Assembly: GCA_037953745.1 (NCBI GenBank) | Contig: JBAKBP010007093.1 | Coordinates: forward strand, 39,325-103,324 | Direction of reading: 5' to 3' | Length of the DNA: 64,000 nt | Origin: Lithodes maja | Lineage: Eukaryota; Arthropoda; Malacostraca; Decapoda; Lithodidae | Part shown: piece after piece, positions 1-10,386 of the stretch | How the letters are laid out: each line of letters begins with the position of its first letter | Position numbering within the stretch: position 1 is the stretch's first letter | The notes under the pieces: model-generated | Seen by the model: the letters and a program-made list of their open reading frames with translations, nothing else | Database searches by the model: none | What the model was told of the DNA's origin: nothing | Made by a program: the position numbers and the translations under genes

Positions 1-966
1 AGGTTGTCTTTCTGACTGTGTACCTTGTGAGTTTAGCACTGTGTTGCGAGTGAGGGCTTTTGCCTCTGCCACCCAACACTGTGCTAACTCGTTTTGCTTT
101 GACTTGAAGAGGGTCGCCAGGAGAGAACCAGATACTAGCGATCTGGATCTCTCAAGAGAGCACCCCGTCATTTAACGTAAATTTTCCGTACAGTCTTAAG
201 GACCTCGCTAGGCTACGAGCCGCTTGCTCAGCCATTGTTTCCTAGCCTACGACATCCCAGCTAGACTTTATTCGCCGAGCAGACACCCGATTAGGATTAT
301 AAGCTCTTATGTTATGTATGCAGCACTTTTATTCACGTTGATTGTAAGCCTTGGTTGTTGTTGAGTTGCACAACCCGAGCAGGCTTTTGCGTTGCCTGAG
401 GAAGTATTTCTATTGTTGTTGGAGATAATACTATTGCGCATTTATCGTTATTCCCGTGCCAGTTAACACTGTATGTCCCTACACTTGTCATATCTTGTTC
501 CTGCTTTATATAACAGTTCAAAATCCGATTCGATCATCTTAATCAGCATCAGACTTTCTTCAGAAGATTCCTGTTCGATGCTTTAGGACTTTCATTAACT
601 TTCTTTAATATAGGAGTGACAGTTTATTATTGTTTAGAGCAACTTTAGTTATACCTTCTTTTTGTTTGCAGTAAATCATTCCAGTGATTTAATTAAGCTC
701 TCTATCTTTTCCTTGCATACATTATTAACGTAATTGTATGTTGTTGTGATCAGGCTGTATCAGAGATCATCAGCCTGTAGTAGTAGTGCATTTATACCGA
801 GTTAGAGGATACCCCGCTATCGCAGATTTAACTCTGGAGGGTATAGGCGTTTTTGTGCGCCGGCATTATAAGTTCGAGGGTTGGATCTAGTGTTACCGTT
901 GTGGCTGTGTGCCTTTCTAGTCCAATGATTAAGAGCCCTTGTTTTATACGAGTCCCGGTCGTAACA
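1..966 (+). repeat. 5' LTR of element A (3' part)
   Basis: Ends in CGTAACA followed two bases later by TGGCGACC, the usual LTR end and primer binding site layout. It holds two stem-loops conserved in all LTR families of the window: one at 128-146 (CCAGAT/ATCTGG arms) and one at 545-582 (AGCATC/GATGCT arms around AGAAGATTCCTG). The start of the LTR (U3 and promoter) lies outside the window. Confidence 0.9.
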
Positions 967-968
967 AA

Positions 969-986
969 TGGCGACCTTGCTTAGGA
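969..986 (+). other. Primer binding site of element A
   Basis: TGGCGACCTTGCTTAGG begins two bases after the LTR end. TGG pairs with a tRNA CCA end. C has TGGTGACC at the same place, an 8-base match to the tRNA-Trp type of 3' end known as primer in some Gypsy clades. The match stops after eight bases, so the primer tRNA is uncertain. Confidence 0.6.
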
Positions 987-1191
987 TTTTGTGAACTTAG
1001 AGAAATATTGCAGGAGTGTTGTGGTCATTTGTTTTTTGTTTAAAGGAATATAGTGGACACGGATTTGTTTTTGGCAAGTAGTATAACACTTAAGAGTCAT
1101 CGAGCATTTTATATTTATGAGTGAATAGTGCTACATAAGAGTTAGGTACTTTTTTTGTTTTGATAAACGTTGAGAATTTTCGGTGGACAAT

Positions 1192-3123
1192 ATGTCGGAC
1201 GACGGATCAGTGTACAGTGAGGACACAGTACGGGAAGCAGGCTCTGAGGTGCAGCAGCGGGGTTTGTTAGAAGGCATTAGAGTTATAACTAGTGAGGAGG
1301 ATGCAAAGAAGTTTCTGGAGATGCCTATTACTGTTGAACGGGTGTCGGGGATTGATCGGTATGGTCTCCAGTGTTTGGCCACGGTCATGGGTCATGTGGG
1401 CACTAGCAGCATGACGAGAGGTGACCTGGTGGCCGGGGTGCTCGGCGGGGTGCGTGGGGCTTCGGGTGGAGCTGGAGCTGGGGCACCTTCGGCCCAGCCC
1501 CCATTCCACTTGACTCCTACCATGGTGGCCCCTCGGGCTCCGGAGCCGGGTACGTTCCCGCAGGCCGATAGTCACTGGCAGCGTGGTTTGCACTTGGGTG
1601 AGTCTCCAATTGTTGCATCTCCTCCTCCTCAAGGTTTAACTCCAGATATGATCTTCCAGCTTGAGGTGGCTAAGATGCAGGCTGAGAAGAGAAAGGCCAT
1701 ACGTGAGGCTGAGCTTCGGGTAGAGGCTACGAAGTACTGTGCAGACATAGATCTTGAGAAGTCTAGGGTGGAGTCGACAGGGCAGCGTCTCGGTTCTGGG
1801 AATCGAGGTCTTGATCAGTCTTTATCGCACCTTCTTAAGTTAGTCCCTGTATTTGATGAGTCGGGTGTCACCGAATTTTTCCTGCGTTTTGAGAAGAAGT
1901 GCCGGGAGCACCAATGGCCCGAGGTTAAGTGGGCAGCCCTTGTTTCCTCTAGGTTGGATGGCAAAGGACTCAAGGCATATGATGCGTTGCCCTTGGAGTC
2001 TTGCGTCGATTATGAGGTATTGAAGGAAGCTGTTCTGCGGGCGTACGAGTTACAACCAGAGACGTACAGATTGAAGTTCCGGGGTGTAACGAAGGGTCGT
2101 GAGTGCACCTTTCTTGAGCATGCCCGGGATCTGTCCGATGCATTTGGGAATTGGCTGAGATCGGAGAAGGCAACGACGTTTGATGAGATAAAACAGTTGA
2201 TGCTTCTCGAGCAGTTCTTTAAGTGTACGGGCAGCGATCTGACGTTGAATCTTAAAGAAAAGAACCCGAAAACTCTTCAGGAGGCAGCTGAGATGGCTGA
2301 CCGTAGGCTATCGCTGATTCGTGGGTGCGGGTCTGCACAACGGAACGATGCAGGTAACACGGGGCGCAACACTCCACCCCCCCCCCGAGTCAGTGATACA
2401 CCATATAACAATAACTACAAGAGCAATGATATAAATTCTGACCATAAACCTAATACCGTCCCGTTTAAGAAGGGTCAGGGCCCTTCCCCACCTCAAGGGA
2501 AGCCCAAGGGGGAGGTAGAGTGTTTTCATTGTCATGAGAAGGGGCATTTTGCAAGAGCCTGTCCAAGCAAGCTACCTAATGCAGTTGTGTCTTTGGCTCG
2601 CAACATTGGGGTTTCCCCGAAGTCGTCTGAGTTTGCCCGGGGTATAACGTCAGAGGTTGGGACACAGCCAGTGGAGAAGAATCCGGAAGGCTCGAACCCC
2701 GTCCGCGATGTCTTTTGTGACCATCGAGGGCGTGGCTGCGTGAAGTGGGCTGGTAAGAAGCATGGAGTTGAGCTGTTGCGAGACGCGGGTGCCTCTAAGA
2801 CTTTGATGAAGAACTTTACTGGTAGACCAATAAACGCGGCACGGGTGGTTGTGGTGCAAGGTATCAATGGTATCAGGTCATACCCGTTGGTCAGGATGGA
2901 ACTGGAGGTAGATGGTGTGACACGAGAGTTGGATGTTGGAATTGTGGAGAACTTGCCTGTTGGGGGCGTCGACCTCCTTCTCGGCAACGACTTTGCGGTG
3001 CCTACTTCTGAGGTTTCACCCTTAGTCGTTGCCGAGAAGCCGGCCGACGTGAGTAGGGATGAACAGGAGTGGGTAGAGAAGTGTCAAGTACAACCTATGG
3101 CGTGCGTTGTTACAAGATCTCTT
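1192..3123 (+). pseudogene. Gag-protease of element A
   Basis: Open frame whose likely start is the ATG at 1192; the frame runs back to a GTG at 1183, and C and D show the same GTG-then-ATG arrangement. It contains an N-terminal Gag domain, a charged helical stretch (KMQAEKRKAIREAELR), a capsid C-terminal region resembling a SCAN domain (FLEHARDLSDAFGNWLR, then LLEQFF), a CCHC zinc knuckle (CFHCHEKGHFARAC) at about 2518-2560, and an aspartic protease. The protease motif is DAGAS instead of DTGAS (about 2791), so it is probably inactive. The flap-side motif VDLLLGNDF is present. Gag runs into protease without a stop. The reading frame continues to 3459 only through inserted non-coding sequence. 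Confidence 0.85.
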
Positions 3124-3368
3124 TTTCCCTTGCCCCTCAACTTTCTCTTCATAATTGCTGATGGGCACAGGGCCCTGGGTGGGGCTTTGGTTTCCCGGGC
3201 GTTTCTGCACCCTCCTCAGCTCCCCGCCATGGAGTGGCTTCGGTCACCCAGGCTTTATTGTGATCGGCAAGGAGGGTTCTGTGGGGGCGCTCGGTTATGG
3301 CCTTGGAATTGCTCGGCGCCTTGGGGCTGTTCGGCCAGGCAGCTTGGGGAACAACAACAACAACAACA
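3124..3368 (+). mobile_element. Short retroposon with (AAC)n tail in element A
   Basis: About 245 bp flanked by the 12-base direct repeat ACAAGATCTCTT (3112-3123 and 3369-3380) and ending in AAC repeats (about 3350-3370). These are signs of target-primed reverse transcription by a LINE machinery, so this is a SINE or a 5'-truncated LINE end. Removing it brings the flanking Gag-Pol codons back into register, so it postdates element A. I do not recognise the family. Confidence 0.75.
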
Positions 3369-3970
3369 ACAAGATCTCTTGCATCCAAAGTGTCACAGCC
3401 TATTCCTCAGTCTTCAGACCAGCGGAGGAACGGTCGGAAGGAGCAAGCTAAAGTTGTGAGTTTTGTGAGTTTTGCTCCAGCGGCTCTCCTTAGCGGCTTA
3501 GTAATTGACTCAGAGGTGAGCTCCGGAGTGGCCCCAGAACCTGTCACCCCTAGTGACATGGTTGGGCGTGATGGCACTCCGCGACTTAGTAGTTCCCAGT
3601 TGGAGGAGAGTTGTGGGAACGGGGCTATCGAACACGAGGACGGGGAAACATGTCATGTGAACCTCTTGGAGGAGGTTGTGAGGCAACCACCTGAGCAGCC
3701 TACTGGCCCTGTGTTGGTCTGCAGCGGCCAAGGTGGAGAAGGAGAGGGGGGCAGTAGGGCACAGGTGGAGGAGAGTTGGGATTGTCATGTCTCGGCGGAG
3801 CAGTGGGCGGGGGACACGAGTCTGGTGGCTGTGGAAGCGCTAGAGCACCTGCCTGAGCAGCAGTGTGCAGCGCTCCAGCACCAGCTCGGTTCATACCCCA
3901 CTGGTCGTGCCGAGCACCCGAGCCTCACAACTCAGGCGGTGCAAGATGTTCCGCGGGCAGGTCACTTGAA
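3369..3970 (+). pseudogene. Element A post-protease and pre-RT linker with integrase deleted
   Basis: The frame resumes after the retroposon and matches the post-protease linker of C and D (SDQRRN; CGNGAIEHEDGE). At about 3645 it jumps directly to the region that follows integrase in C and D (CHVNLLEEV, then GGEGEGGS, then VSAEQWAGD). The zinc-binding, catalytic and GPY/F parts of integrase are therefore absent, a loss of roughly 1.2 kb relative to D. The frame survives the deletion. Confidence 0.75.
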
Positions 3971-4267
3971 TGTCGATAGACCGTTAGCCTCATTGTTTCG
4001 GTGGTTCAAGGTGGGCGACGAGGCTTGGACATGGTTGTCAGGTCAGGGTCGGCCCATGGCTGCCAAGGGTGGTGATCAGAAGGAGGACATTGAGCAGATT
4101 GGTGAGGTTGGCTGTGGAGTGGATGTGCCCGGTCGTCGCATAGCCTCCCAATGCTGCTCTAGTCGAATGCAATAGCACTACCATAGACCGACTGTATCTG
4201 GTCATGTCGCTAAAAGCGGTGATGCTGCACAGGCAGATGTAGTCGTAAGGAATGCGGGGGTGCGCAT
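3971..4267 (+). pseudogene. Foreign-lineage integrase C-terminal (GPY/F-like) fragment
   Basis: Just after a linker matching C and D, the sequence turns into FKVGDEAWTWLSGQGRPMAAK followed by IGEV and VPGRR. This resembles the GPY/F-type C-terminal module of integrase, but with wording different from the VGQEV...AKYAGPY version in C and D. An integrase end lying after the linker is out of order for this element type, so a sequence junction lies near 3960. The reading frame stops at 4175. Identification rests on short motif resemblance. Confidence 0.45.
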
Positions 4268-6072
4268 TGTTACGACTGGGGTTCAAATATATCAGGGCTC
4301 TTATTCATTGGACTAGTAATGGCATAAATGCTACAACGGAAAGCGCTAGCTCCAACCTCTGATGTATATTCCCAGTGAACAAAGAACACAAATACTCTCC
4401 AGAGTTCTATATGCAATAATAGGCTATCAAACTCTCAATAACTGTGCGTCTATTCTAGGCTTAATGTTATATGAAAACAGCCTATTTCTACCTATAACCG
4501 AAGGTGCTTGGTTATGGTATGCAAAGCAAGGTGGTAAGAGAGGTTACAGCTTACGTTACTTTAATCAATAAATGTCAGGAACTCCTGCATGAAAGAAAGT
4601 GCACTAAAGTCCATCAACACTAACATGGAATCTTCTTTAAATGTTAGATGCTATAAAGATGCTCGAATCGGAAATGGAACCCAAAAAGGCAGGGCAGGCT
4701 ATGCACACAAAAGGCAGGATATATAATGCAGTCGGGGCCAAGAATATCCTAAACGCTACAACAATAATAATATTCGCCACGACAATGCAGTATTCCTATC
4801 AACAAAAAGAGCCTAAGTCGTTTGTGTCTCAATACATCAAACTAGGCTGCAAATTGCTTGTGTAATCATAAACGGGGATGCATAAAAAGAGTAATTGGTT
4901 TAATATACTTAATGTCTACTGTGACTGATAAAGTCTAGCTAGAGTCAATGATACGAGATACTGGTGTGCATGGCATGCCGCATAGCCTAGTGCAAATCTC
5001 AAGTCTGTGCGTCAAATATTACGTTATAATGAAGGGTAGCTCTCTTGAGAATCCTTAATACCGAAGTATTAAGCGTTCTCCTGGCGTACCTCAAAAAAGA
5101 AAACAACCGAGCTTAGAACAGTGCAGAATGGTATAGGCAAAAAGCCCTCATTTGTGCATGCTCTACTCTCAATGGCACACAGACTAGAATTTACCCAATC
5201 AACTCCAGTTCTCAGGTATGTCGTGCAGCTTTTAACTAAAGCCAGCACTCATTGGAAGCAATACCTTATAATATCAGACCCCTAGTCTAGCATTATCTAA
5301 TTCAGCAGAACACTAATAATTATAGGAAGCAGTACTGAACTATATGAATGCTAACCAATGCTTCGTGATCAACTTATCTTAACAACTAACATACATAGGT
5401 TATATCAGACCTTAACGCACAATACAACTGGCCAGCATGAAGCTGATTTTGCAGAGTTAACCAGAGGGGGTATAATGTTAATAAAAGGTGGTGAAAGATA
5501 TGGAAAATGAGAGAGATAGGCAGAGGAAAAGATTCTCAGGTGCAAGGAGGACAGGTATCAAAGGGATAAGAGGGATGCGTTCTAGAAACCAGATCTGAGG
5601 GAGAGAGTGGCGAGGGACCTGTATATATACTAGCACTAGCTCGAGCCGCGTGGGAAAAAAGCGGTAACAAGTCCTTCAGCCAATACTAAAGAAGCCAGCC
5701 AAACATGACGTCACAAAGCATGGTAAAAAACTCCATCAACGAATCCCCACAAGGCCAGCCAGCTATGACATCATCGAGTATAGCAAAACACTACGCGCCT
5801 CCTCTCACTCTGTTCTACTCTCTCTCTCTCTCTCTCTCTCTCAATTCCTATCATAACTACTTAATGATAAAACATATACTTTGCAATTAAATATATAAAG
5901 CCTTGACATGGGCGAAAACAAAGAGCCTTTCTGGACTGCCCATGACAAAAGCTTTCATATGAAATAAAGCACACAATAATACATCAACTGTAGCCACATC
6001 CACTGCCCTGGCAATCCTAGCGAGTCACTGTGAGGACAAGCCATGCGGTTCTAACGGAGTGGTTAACGTCAC
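4268..6072 (-). repeat. 3' LTR of element B
   Basis: Read on the minus strand it starts at GTGACGTTAACC next to the G-run at 6072-6080 and ends CGTAACA at 4268. It carries the R/U5 hairpin with a UUCG loop (about 5053-5072) and the TC dinucleotide run of this LTR family (about 5818-5841). The first bases (TG) appear altered to GG beside the G-run. Confidence 0.88.
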
Positions 6073-6117
6073 CCCCCCCCCAAGATTTTTCTCAGAGGCC
6101 CAAGGCTCACAAAAATC
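6073..6117 (-). promoter_or_regulatory. Polypurine tract and abutting stem-loop of element B
   Basis: On the minus strand AGATTTTT (6110-6117) can pair with AAAAATCT (6082-6089), and the right arm is followed directly by TGGGGGGGG and the LTR. The G-run is the expected plus-strand primer. C and D have a hairpin at the same place with different but still complementary arms. Confidence 0.65.
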
Positions 6118-6255
6118 TGATTGTTAGAACCCATGCTATATCTCTACTTCCCATCACCCAGCGGCAGTACAATATCTGGCACAGTTCTCAACAAAACATT
6201 TTACAAAATTATAACCTTCCCCAACACAATAGGTTAAATCATATTATGTAGTTAT

Positions 6256-6365
6256 GCTCCTCAAGAGCGAGCTTCACTAGCCCAGCATTCTGAGAGGAGT
6301 GCAACTCAGAATTACTGCTATAACATACTGAAAAAAATTCAACTATCAAAGAAAGAGTTTTTATT
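6256..6365 (-). other. Conserved 3' UTR module of element B
   Basis: Reading on the minus strand: the box ATAAAAACTCTTTCTTT (about 6349-6365), then a stem ATTCTGAG/CTCAGAAT (arms 6305-6312 and 6287-6294), then GCTCGCTCTTGAGGAGC (6256-6272). The same three parts follow the pol stop in A, C and D. The stem arms differ between elements yet stay complementary. Confidence 0.65.
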
Positions 6366-6549
6366 TGATTTTTATGTTTTTAATTTGTTTATTTCGGCTG
6401 CACTATAGGGGCAAGCCTATTTTTTTCTTCTATACCAAACGCTCAACTCCTGCTTTACGGCCCAATACGCTGGGCTACAACCGCGAGCCAACAAGCATCA
6501 AGCGCAAAATACTATTCAAACTAAAGCAGGAGGCTAACCGTGTGTCAAT

Positions 6550-7413
6550 CTACCCTGGATCATATACCCTTGAAAGACAATCTGCAACCACGTTGTCACA
6601 ACCGGCAATATGGCGTATGTCCAGGTTATATACCAATAACCTTAGTGACCACCTGGTCAGCTTCATATTCCGATTGTGAAACTGGTCCAAGAACTTGAGA
6701 GGGTGATGATCTGTGTAAACTACAACGACCGGACCATAGGCTGGAACATAGACCTCGAAATGCCCCAGCGCAAGCACAACCGCCAGCAGCTCCTCCTCGA
6801 CAACAGAGCAGCTCCCCTGGGCCGAATTGTACTTCTCCGAGCAGAAACTAACAGGACGCTCCAGCCCATCATCGTCCTTTTTCACAAGGACGGCACCAGC
6901 CCCCACACCACTAGCATCCGTTGCTAGTTGGAAAGGTAGGCTAAAGTCAGGGGTCCTGAGGATCGGGGGAGTGCACAACAGGTGTTTTACTTCTCTAAAC
7001 GCCTTCTCACACTCAGGCGCCCATTTGAACTTCTTATCCTTCCAGTTATCCTCCACCTGAGCTTGACTGTCCCGTTCTCCTTCTCCACCTTGACTGCTAA
7101 ACGTCATCACAGGCACAGTGAGAGGCTCAGGGGGGTGCCTCCCATACTCCTTCACGAGATGAACATGACAAAACCGATTGCGCTTCCGTCTGTCTGGAGT
7201 GGCTACCAAGTAATCCAGGTCTGATAGCTCCTCCACCACCCTATAAGGACCAGCGTACTTCGCGGATAAGGGGTGACCTACAAGGGGCAGTAGAATCAAC
7301 ACCTCCTGACCCACGTGAAACTCCCTGAGTTCAACCTTGAGGTCGTACCTGTCCTTCCTGAGGGCCTGAGAGCTAGTAAAATTACGGCCAGCCAACTCCA
7401 GACTGCGCAACAT
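6550..7413 (-). pseudogene. Element B integrase C-terminus fused to RNase H, RT deleted
   Basis: The minus-strand frame begins in the integrase C-terminal region (FHVGQEV, AKYAGPYRVV, the GPY/F module) and runs through the linker (GGEGERDS). At EDNW it passes straight into KDKKFKWAPECEKAF, which is the end of RT in C and D. About 1 kb holding the RT catalytic core is gone, with the frame preserved. RNase H follows with LATDASGVGAG, VYTDHHPL and the terminal VADCLSRVYDPG. The stop is in the same place as in C and D. About 100 bp of broken frame separates it from the upstream integrase reading frame. Confidence 0.82.
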
Positions 7414-7515
7414 CCGTTATCGACTGTTGAGGACACACTTCAGCATAGAACAAGGTTTTTCTGTGCCCTCCCATACTTCTTCAACCATATTATGGAGAGG
7501 CCCTCTGACACGGTG

Positions 7516-9360
7516 TCAAAAGACGAGCTCATTAGGGCTGAATTCCAAACTCTCCCCAGGTACCTCCCGCACAGCAAACAAAACACATGGCAGGCCAAGA
7601 TCCCAACCCTTCCCACTCTCAAAGCAACAACAACGAAGCACAGATTTCAAGGCTGAGTGCCATCGCTCTAACACACCCTGGCTCTCCGGATGATACGCAG
7701 ATGACACAACCCCAACAATCCCATGCTGAGGCATTGCTTGAACAAAGAGGCCAGAAGTGAAGTTGGATCCTTGGTCTGACTGAATCCCCTGCGGGTAACC
7801 ATACCGGGGAAAATACACTAGCAAGTTTCGGACCACCGTCTTCGCTGACCCATTTCTCATAGGGTACGCGTCAGGGTACCTTGTTGCTACCTCCATGATG
7901 GTCAGGGGATACTTGGAAAAATCTCCCGACTGTGCATCAATGTCCTCCTTCAACTCGATAGCACCGGTACCACATTCAGGAACCTCCGGGTCTTCTAATG
8001 GCAATTTACGAATGTCCGAAGGAGCAAGCTTATCTAAGTGTTTGCGAAACAACTCATGCCCCCCTCCTACACTGAATTTAGCCTCCCGTTGCTCTCTCTC
8101 TGTGTATCGTTGCTGTCTCTTCGTCTTTTTAAGCCCATCCTCTGCCTTCTTACTAACAGTTAATGGGTCTTCTCCAGACTCGAAAATTGGTCCTAATAAT
8201 GAGTCCCCGAGAATGTCCGTTGATACTAAACTCTCAACCGCATCAACTTTCAACCCCTTCTCGGTACCTTTCCTCCGCTTGTCTAAAGACTGTTGACCAG
8301 AATGTGAATCCCTGGATGCAAGAGATCTGGTGGCAACACACGCCATAGGTTGCACCGGACACCTCTCAACCAACTCCTGCTCCTCCCTACTCACGTCGGC
8401 CGGCTTCTCGACAACGACTAAGGGTGGAGCCTCAGAAGTAGGTCCCGCAAAGTCGTTGCCAAGAAGGAGGTCAACGCCCCCAACAGGTAACTTCTCCACA
8501 ATTCCTACATCCAGGTCACGAGTCACACCATCAACTTCCATCTTCATTCTTACAAGCGGGTATGACCTTGTTGCATTAACTCCCTGAACCACAACCACCC
8601 GCGCCGTATTTACAGGTTTACCAGTGAAATTCCTCAACAATGTTTGCGATGCCCCAGTGTCACGCAAAATTCTCACCTCATGTCTTCTACCCCCCCACTC
8701 CACACAACCGAGTCCTCTGTGGTCACTAAAGGCATCACGGACAGGGAATAAGCCTTCCAGATCCTTCTGCACTGGCAGTGTATTTACCTCGGAAGAATTG
8801 CCTCTAACAAACTCCGATGTCCTCTTGAACACTCCAATGCCGTGAGCAAAAGACACGGCTGCCGGAGGAGGTCGACTTGGGCACTCATTTGCCTTATGAG
8901 CCTCCTGGTGGCACTTAAAACACGTAAATTTCGGTCTCGGCTTATACTGTGATGTAAAAGGCCCCTGCCTTTTCTCATACGGCATGGTGTTAGGTTTGGA
9001 TTCAGTTTTAGTTTCATTGCTCTTTTGTTTAAATGTGTCATTGCTACGGGGAGGGGGAGGATAACGGTCCTTAGCACTTGCATCGTACTTCTGTGAGGAC
9101 CCGCAACCCCGAATCAACGACAGCCGTAGATCAGCCATTTCTGCTGCTTCTACTAGAGTTCTTGGGTTTTTCTCCTTTAAGTTCAAAGTTAGATCACCGC
9201 CCGTGCTATTAAAGAACTGCTCCAACATCATTAACTGCTTAATTCCATCAAATGTTGTTACCTTCTCAGATCGGAGCCGGTTCCCCATAGCATCGGACAA
9301 GTCCCGGGCGTGTTCCAAAAAGGTGCTATCTCTTCCCTTAGTTACACCCCGGAACTTCAA
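7516..9360 (-). pseudogene. Element B Gag C-terminus, protease and partial integrase
   Basis: The minus-strand frame holds the SCAN-like capsid end, a zinc knuckle CFKCHQEAHKANEC (the usual glycine before the histidine is alanine), a protease with an intact DTGAS and LLLGNDF, and the post-protease linker. At GDF it skips the HHCC zinc domain and first catalytic aspartate of integrase, and continues at YPLTIMEVATRYPDAY. It then keeps QSDQGSNF and VLERWH, the other two catalytic positions. Integrase is therefore defective. The frame ends in the FSPNELVF region. Confidence 0.85.
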
Positions 9361-10146
9361 ACGATATGTTTCTGGTGCAGTTCGTAAGCCCTCAGGACAG
9401 CCTCCTTGAGGTCCTCATACACAATACATGACTCCAAAGGTAACGCACCGTAGGCTTTAAGATCCTTGCCTATTAATCTAGAGGATACAAGTCCAGCCCA
9501 TTTATTCTCTGCCACTGGTGTTCCTGGCACTTCTTCTCAAAGCGTGTGGAAAATTCTGTTACACCACTCTCATCAAACACCGGAACCAGTTTCAATAAGT
9601 GCGAGAGAGATTGATCATGAGCACGGTTACCAGCCCCAAGTCGCTGTCCCGTTGTCTCTACTCGCGACTTCTCTACGTCCCTGTCGGCACAGTACCTAGT
9701 CGACTCAGCTTGGATTTTTGCTTGACTGATAGTTTTTCTCTCTTCTATCTTGGCTAATTCTAATTGCTGCTGAAGTTTAGCTAATTCGAGCTGAAGCAAT
9801 AATTCTGGAGTTAACCCTTGAGGAGGTGAAGGTGCTACAATGTTTGAAATTACCGGTGGTCCCCCCAGGGGCAACCCACCCTGCCAGTCACCACCCACCT
9901 GTGGAAGCGTACCCGGGGTCGGGAAACCACTGGGATGGCTGGGAGTCGAGTGTAGGGGAAGCATGGCCGAAGGGCTCTGAGCACTCAACCCATCTCGCTC
10001 ACCAGTCACCCTGCCTAGTACACACGTTATCAAGTTATCCCTGGTCATGCTGCTAGTACCCGCATGACCGATAGCTGTGGCCAGGCATTGAAGACCGTAC
10101 CGATCCATACCCTCCAACCGCTCGGCAGTAACAGGCCATTGCAAAA
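9361..10146 (-). pseudogene. Element B Gag N-terminal part
   Basis: An open minus-strand stretch whose residues are nearly the same as the D Gag (LQWPVTAERLEGMDRYG, then GGDWQGGLPLGGPPVIS), followed by a glutamine-rich helical segment. The reading frame breaks near 9475 and resumes downstream at 9360, so Gag is frameshifted. The first ~30 codons are missing because the RTE-LINE fragment joins at about 10146. B has D-type Gag inside a different LTR family, which points to recombination between families. Confidence 0.8.
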
Positions 10147-10386
10147 ATATCTCAAGTTGTTCCTTTTCACACTTTCCAGCACATCTACCTCCACACCACA
10201 CCTCCTTCTTACTTCCTCATTAGTCTGTCTATCCCTCCATGTAATTCCGCACGCACTCCTTAAGTAATTCATTTCCACTGCTCTCACTCTTGGTCTGAGT
10301 CTCTCAACCAACGTCCATGCTTCGCTTCCGTAAGTCAGTGTCGGGATTACCACACTGTCATGCAAGGACTTCTTCACTTCCATACT
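10147..10386 (-). mobile_element. Internal fragment of an RTE-like LINE
   Basis: About 240 bp matching 60574-60812 of the RTE-like LINE almost base for base. It encodes MEVKKSLHDSVV, TYGSEAWTLVE and TNEEVRRRCGVEV in the same direction as B. It has neither the 5' part nor the TAGA tail of that LINE. One end joins an LTR missing its last ~16 bases, and the other joins gag with a few shared bases. This is not how a LINE inserts; template switching or repair filler is more likely. Confidence 0.85.

Noticed and set aside
128..180. LTR hairpin as hammerhead ribozyme (retrozyme)
   Set aside because: The CTGANGA and GAAA core boxes are not present around the stem.
4362..4571. Open frame in the B 3' LTR
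   Set aside because: Lies in noncoding LTR sequence; the same region in the sister LTRs has stops and no protein motif.
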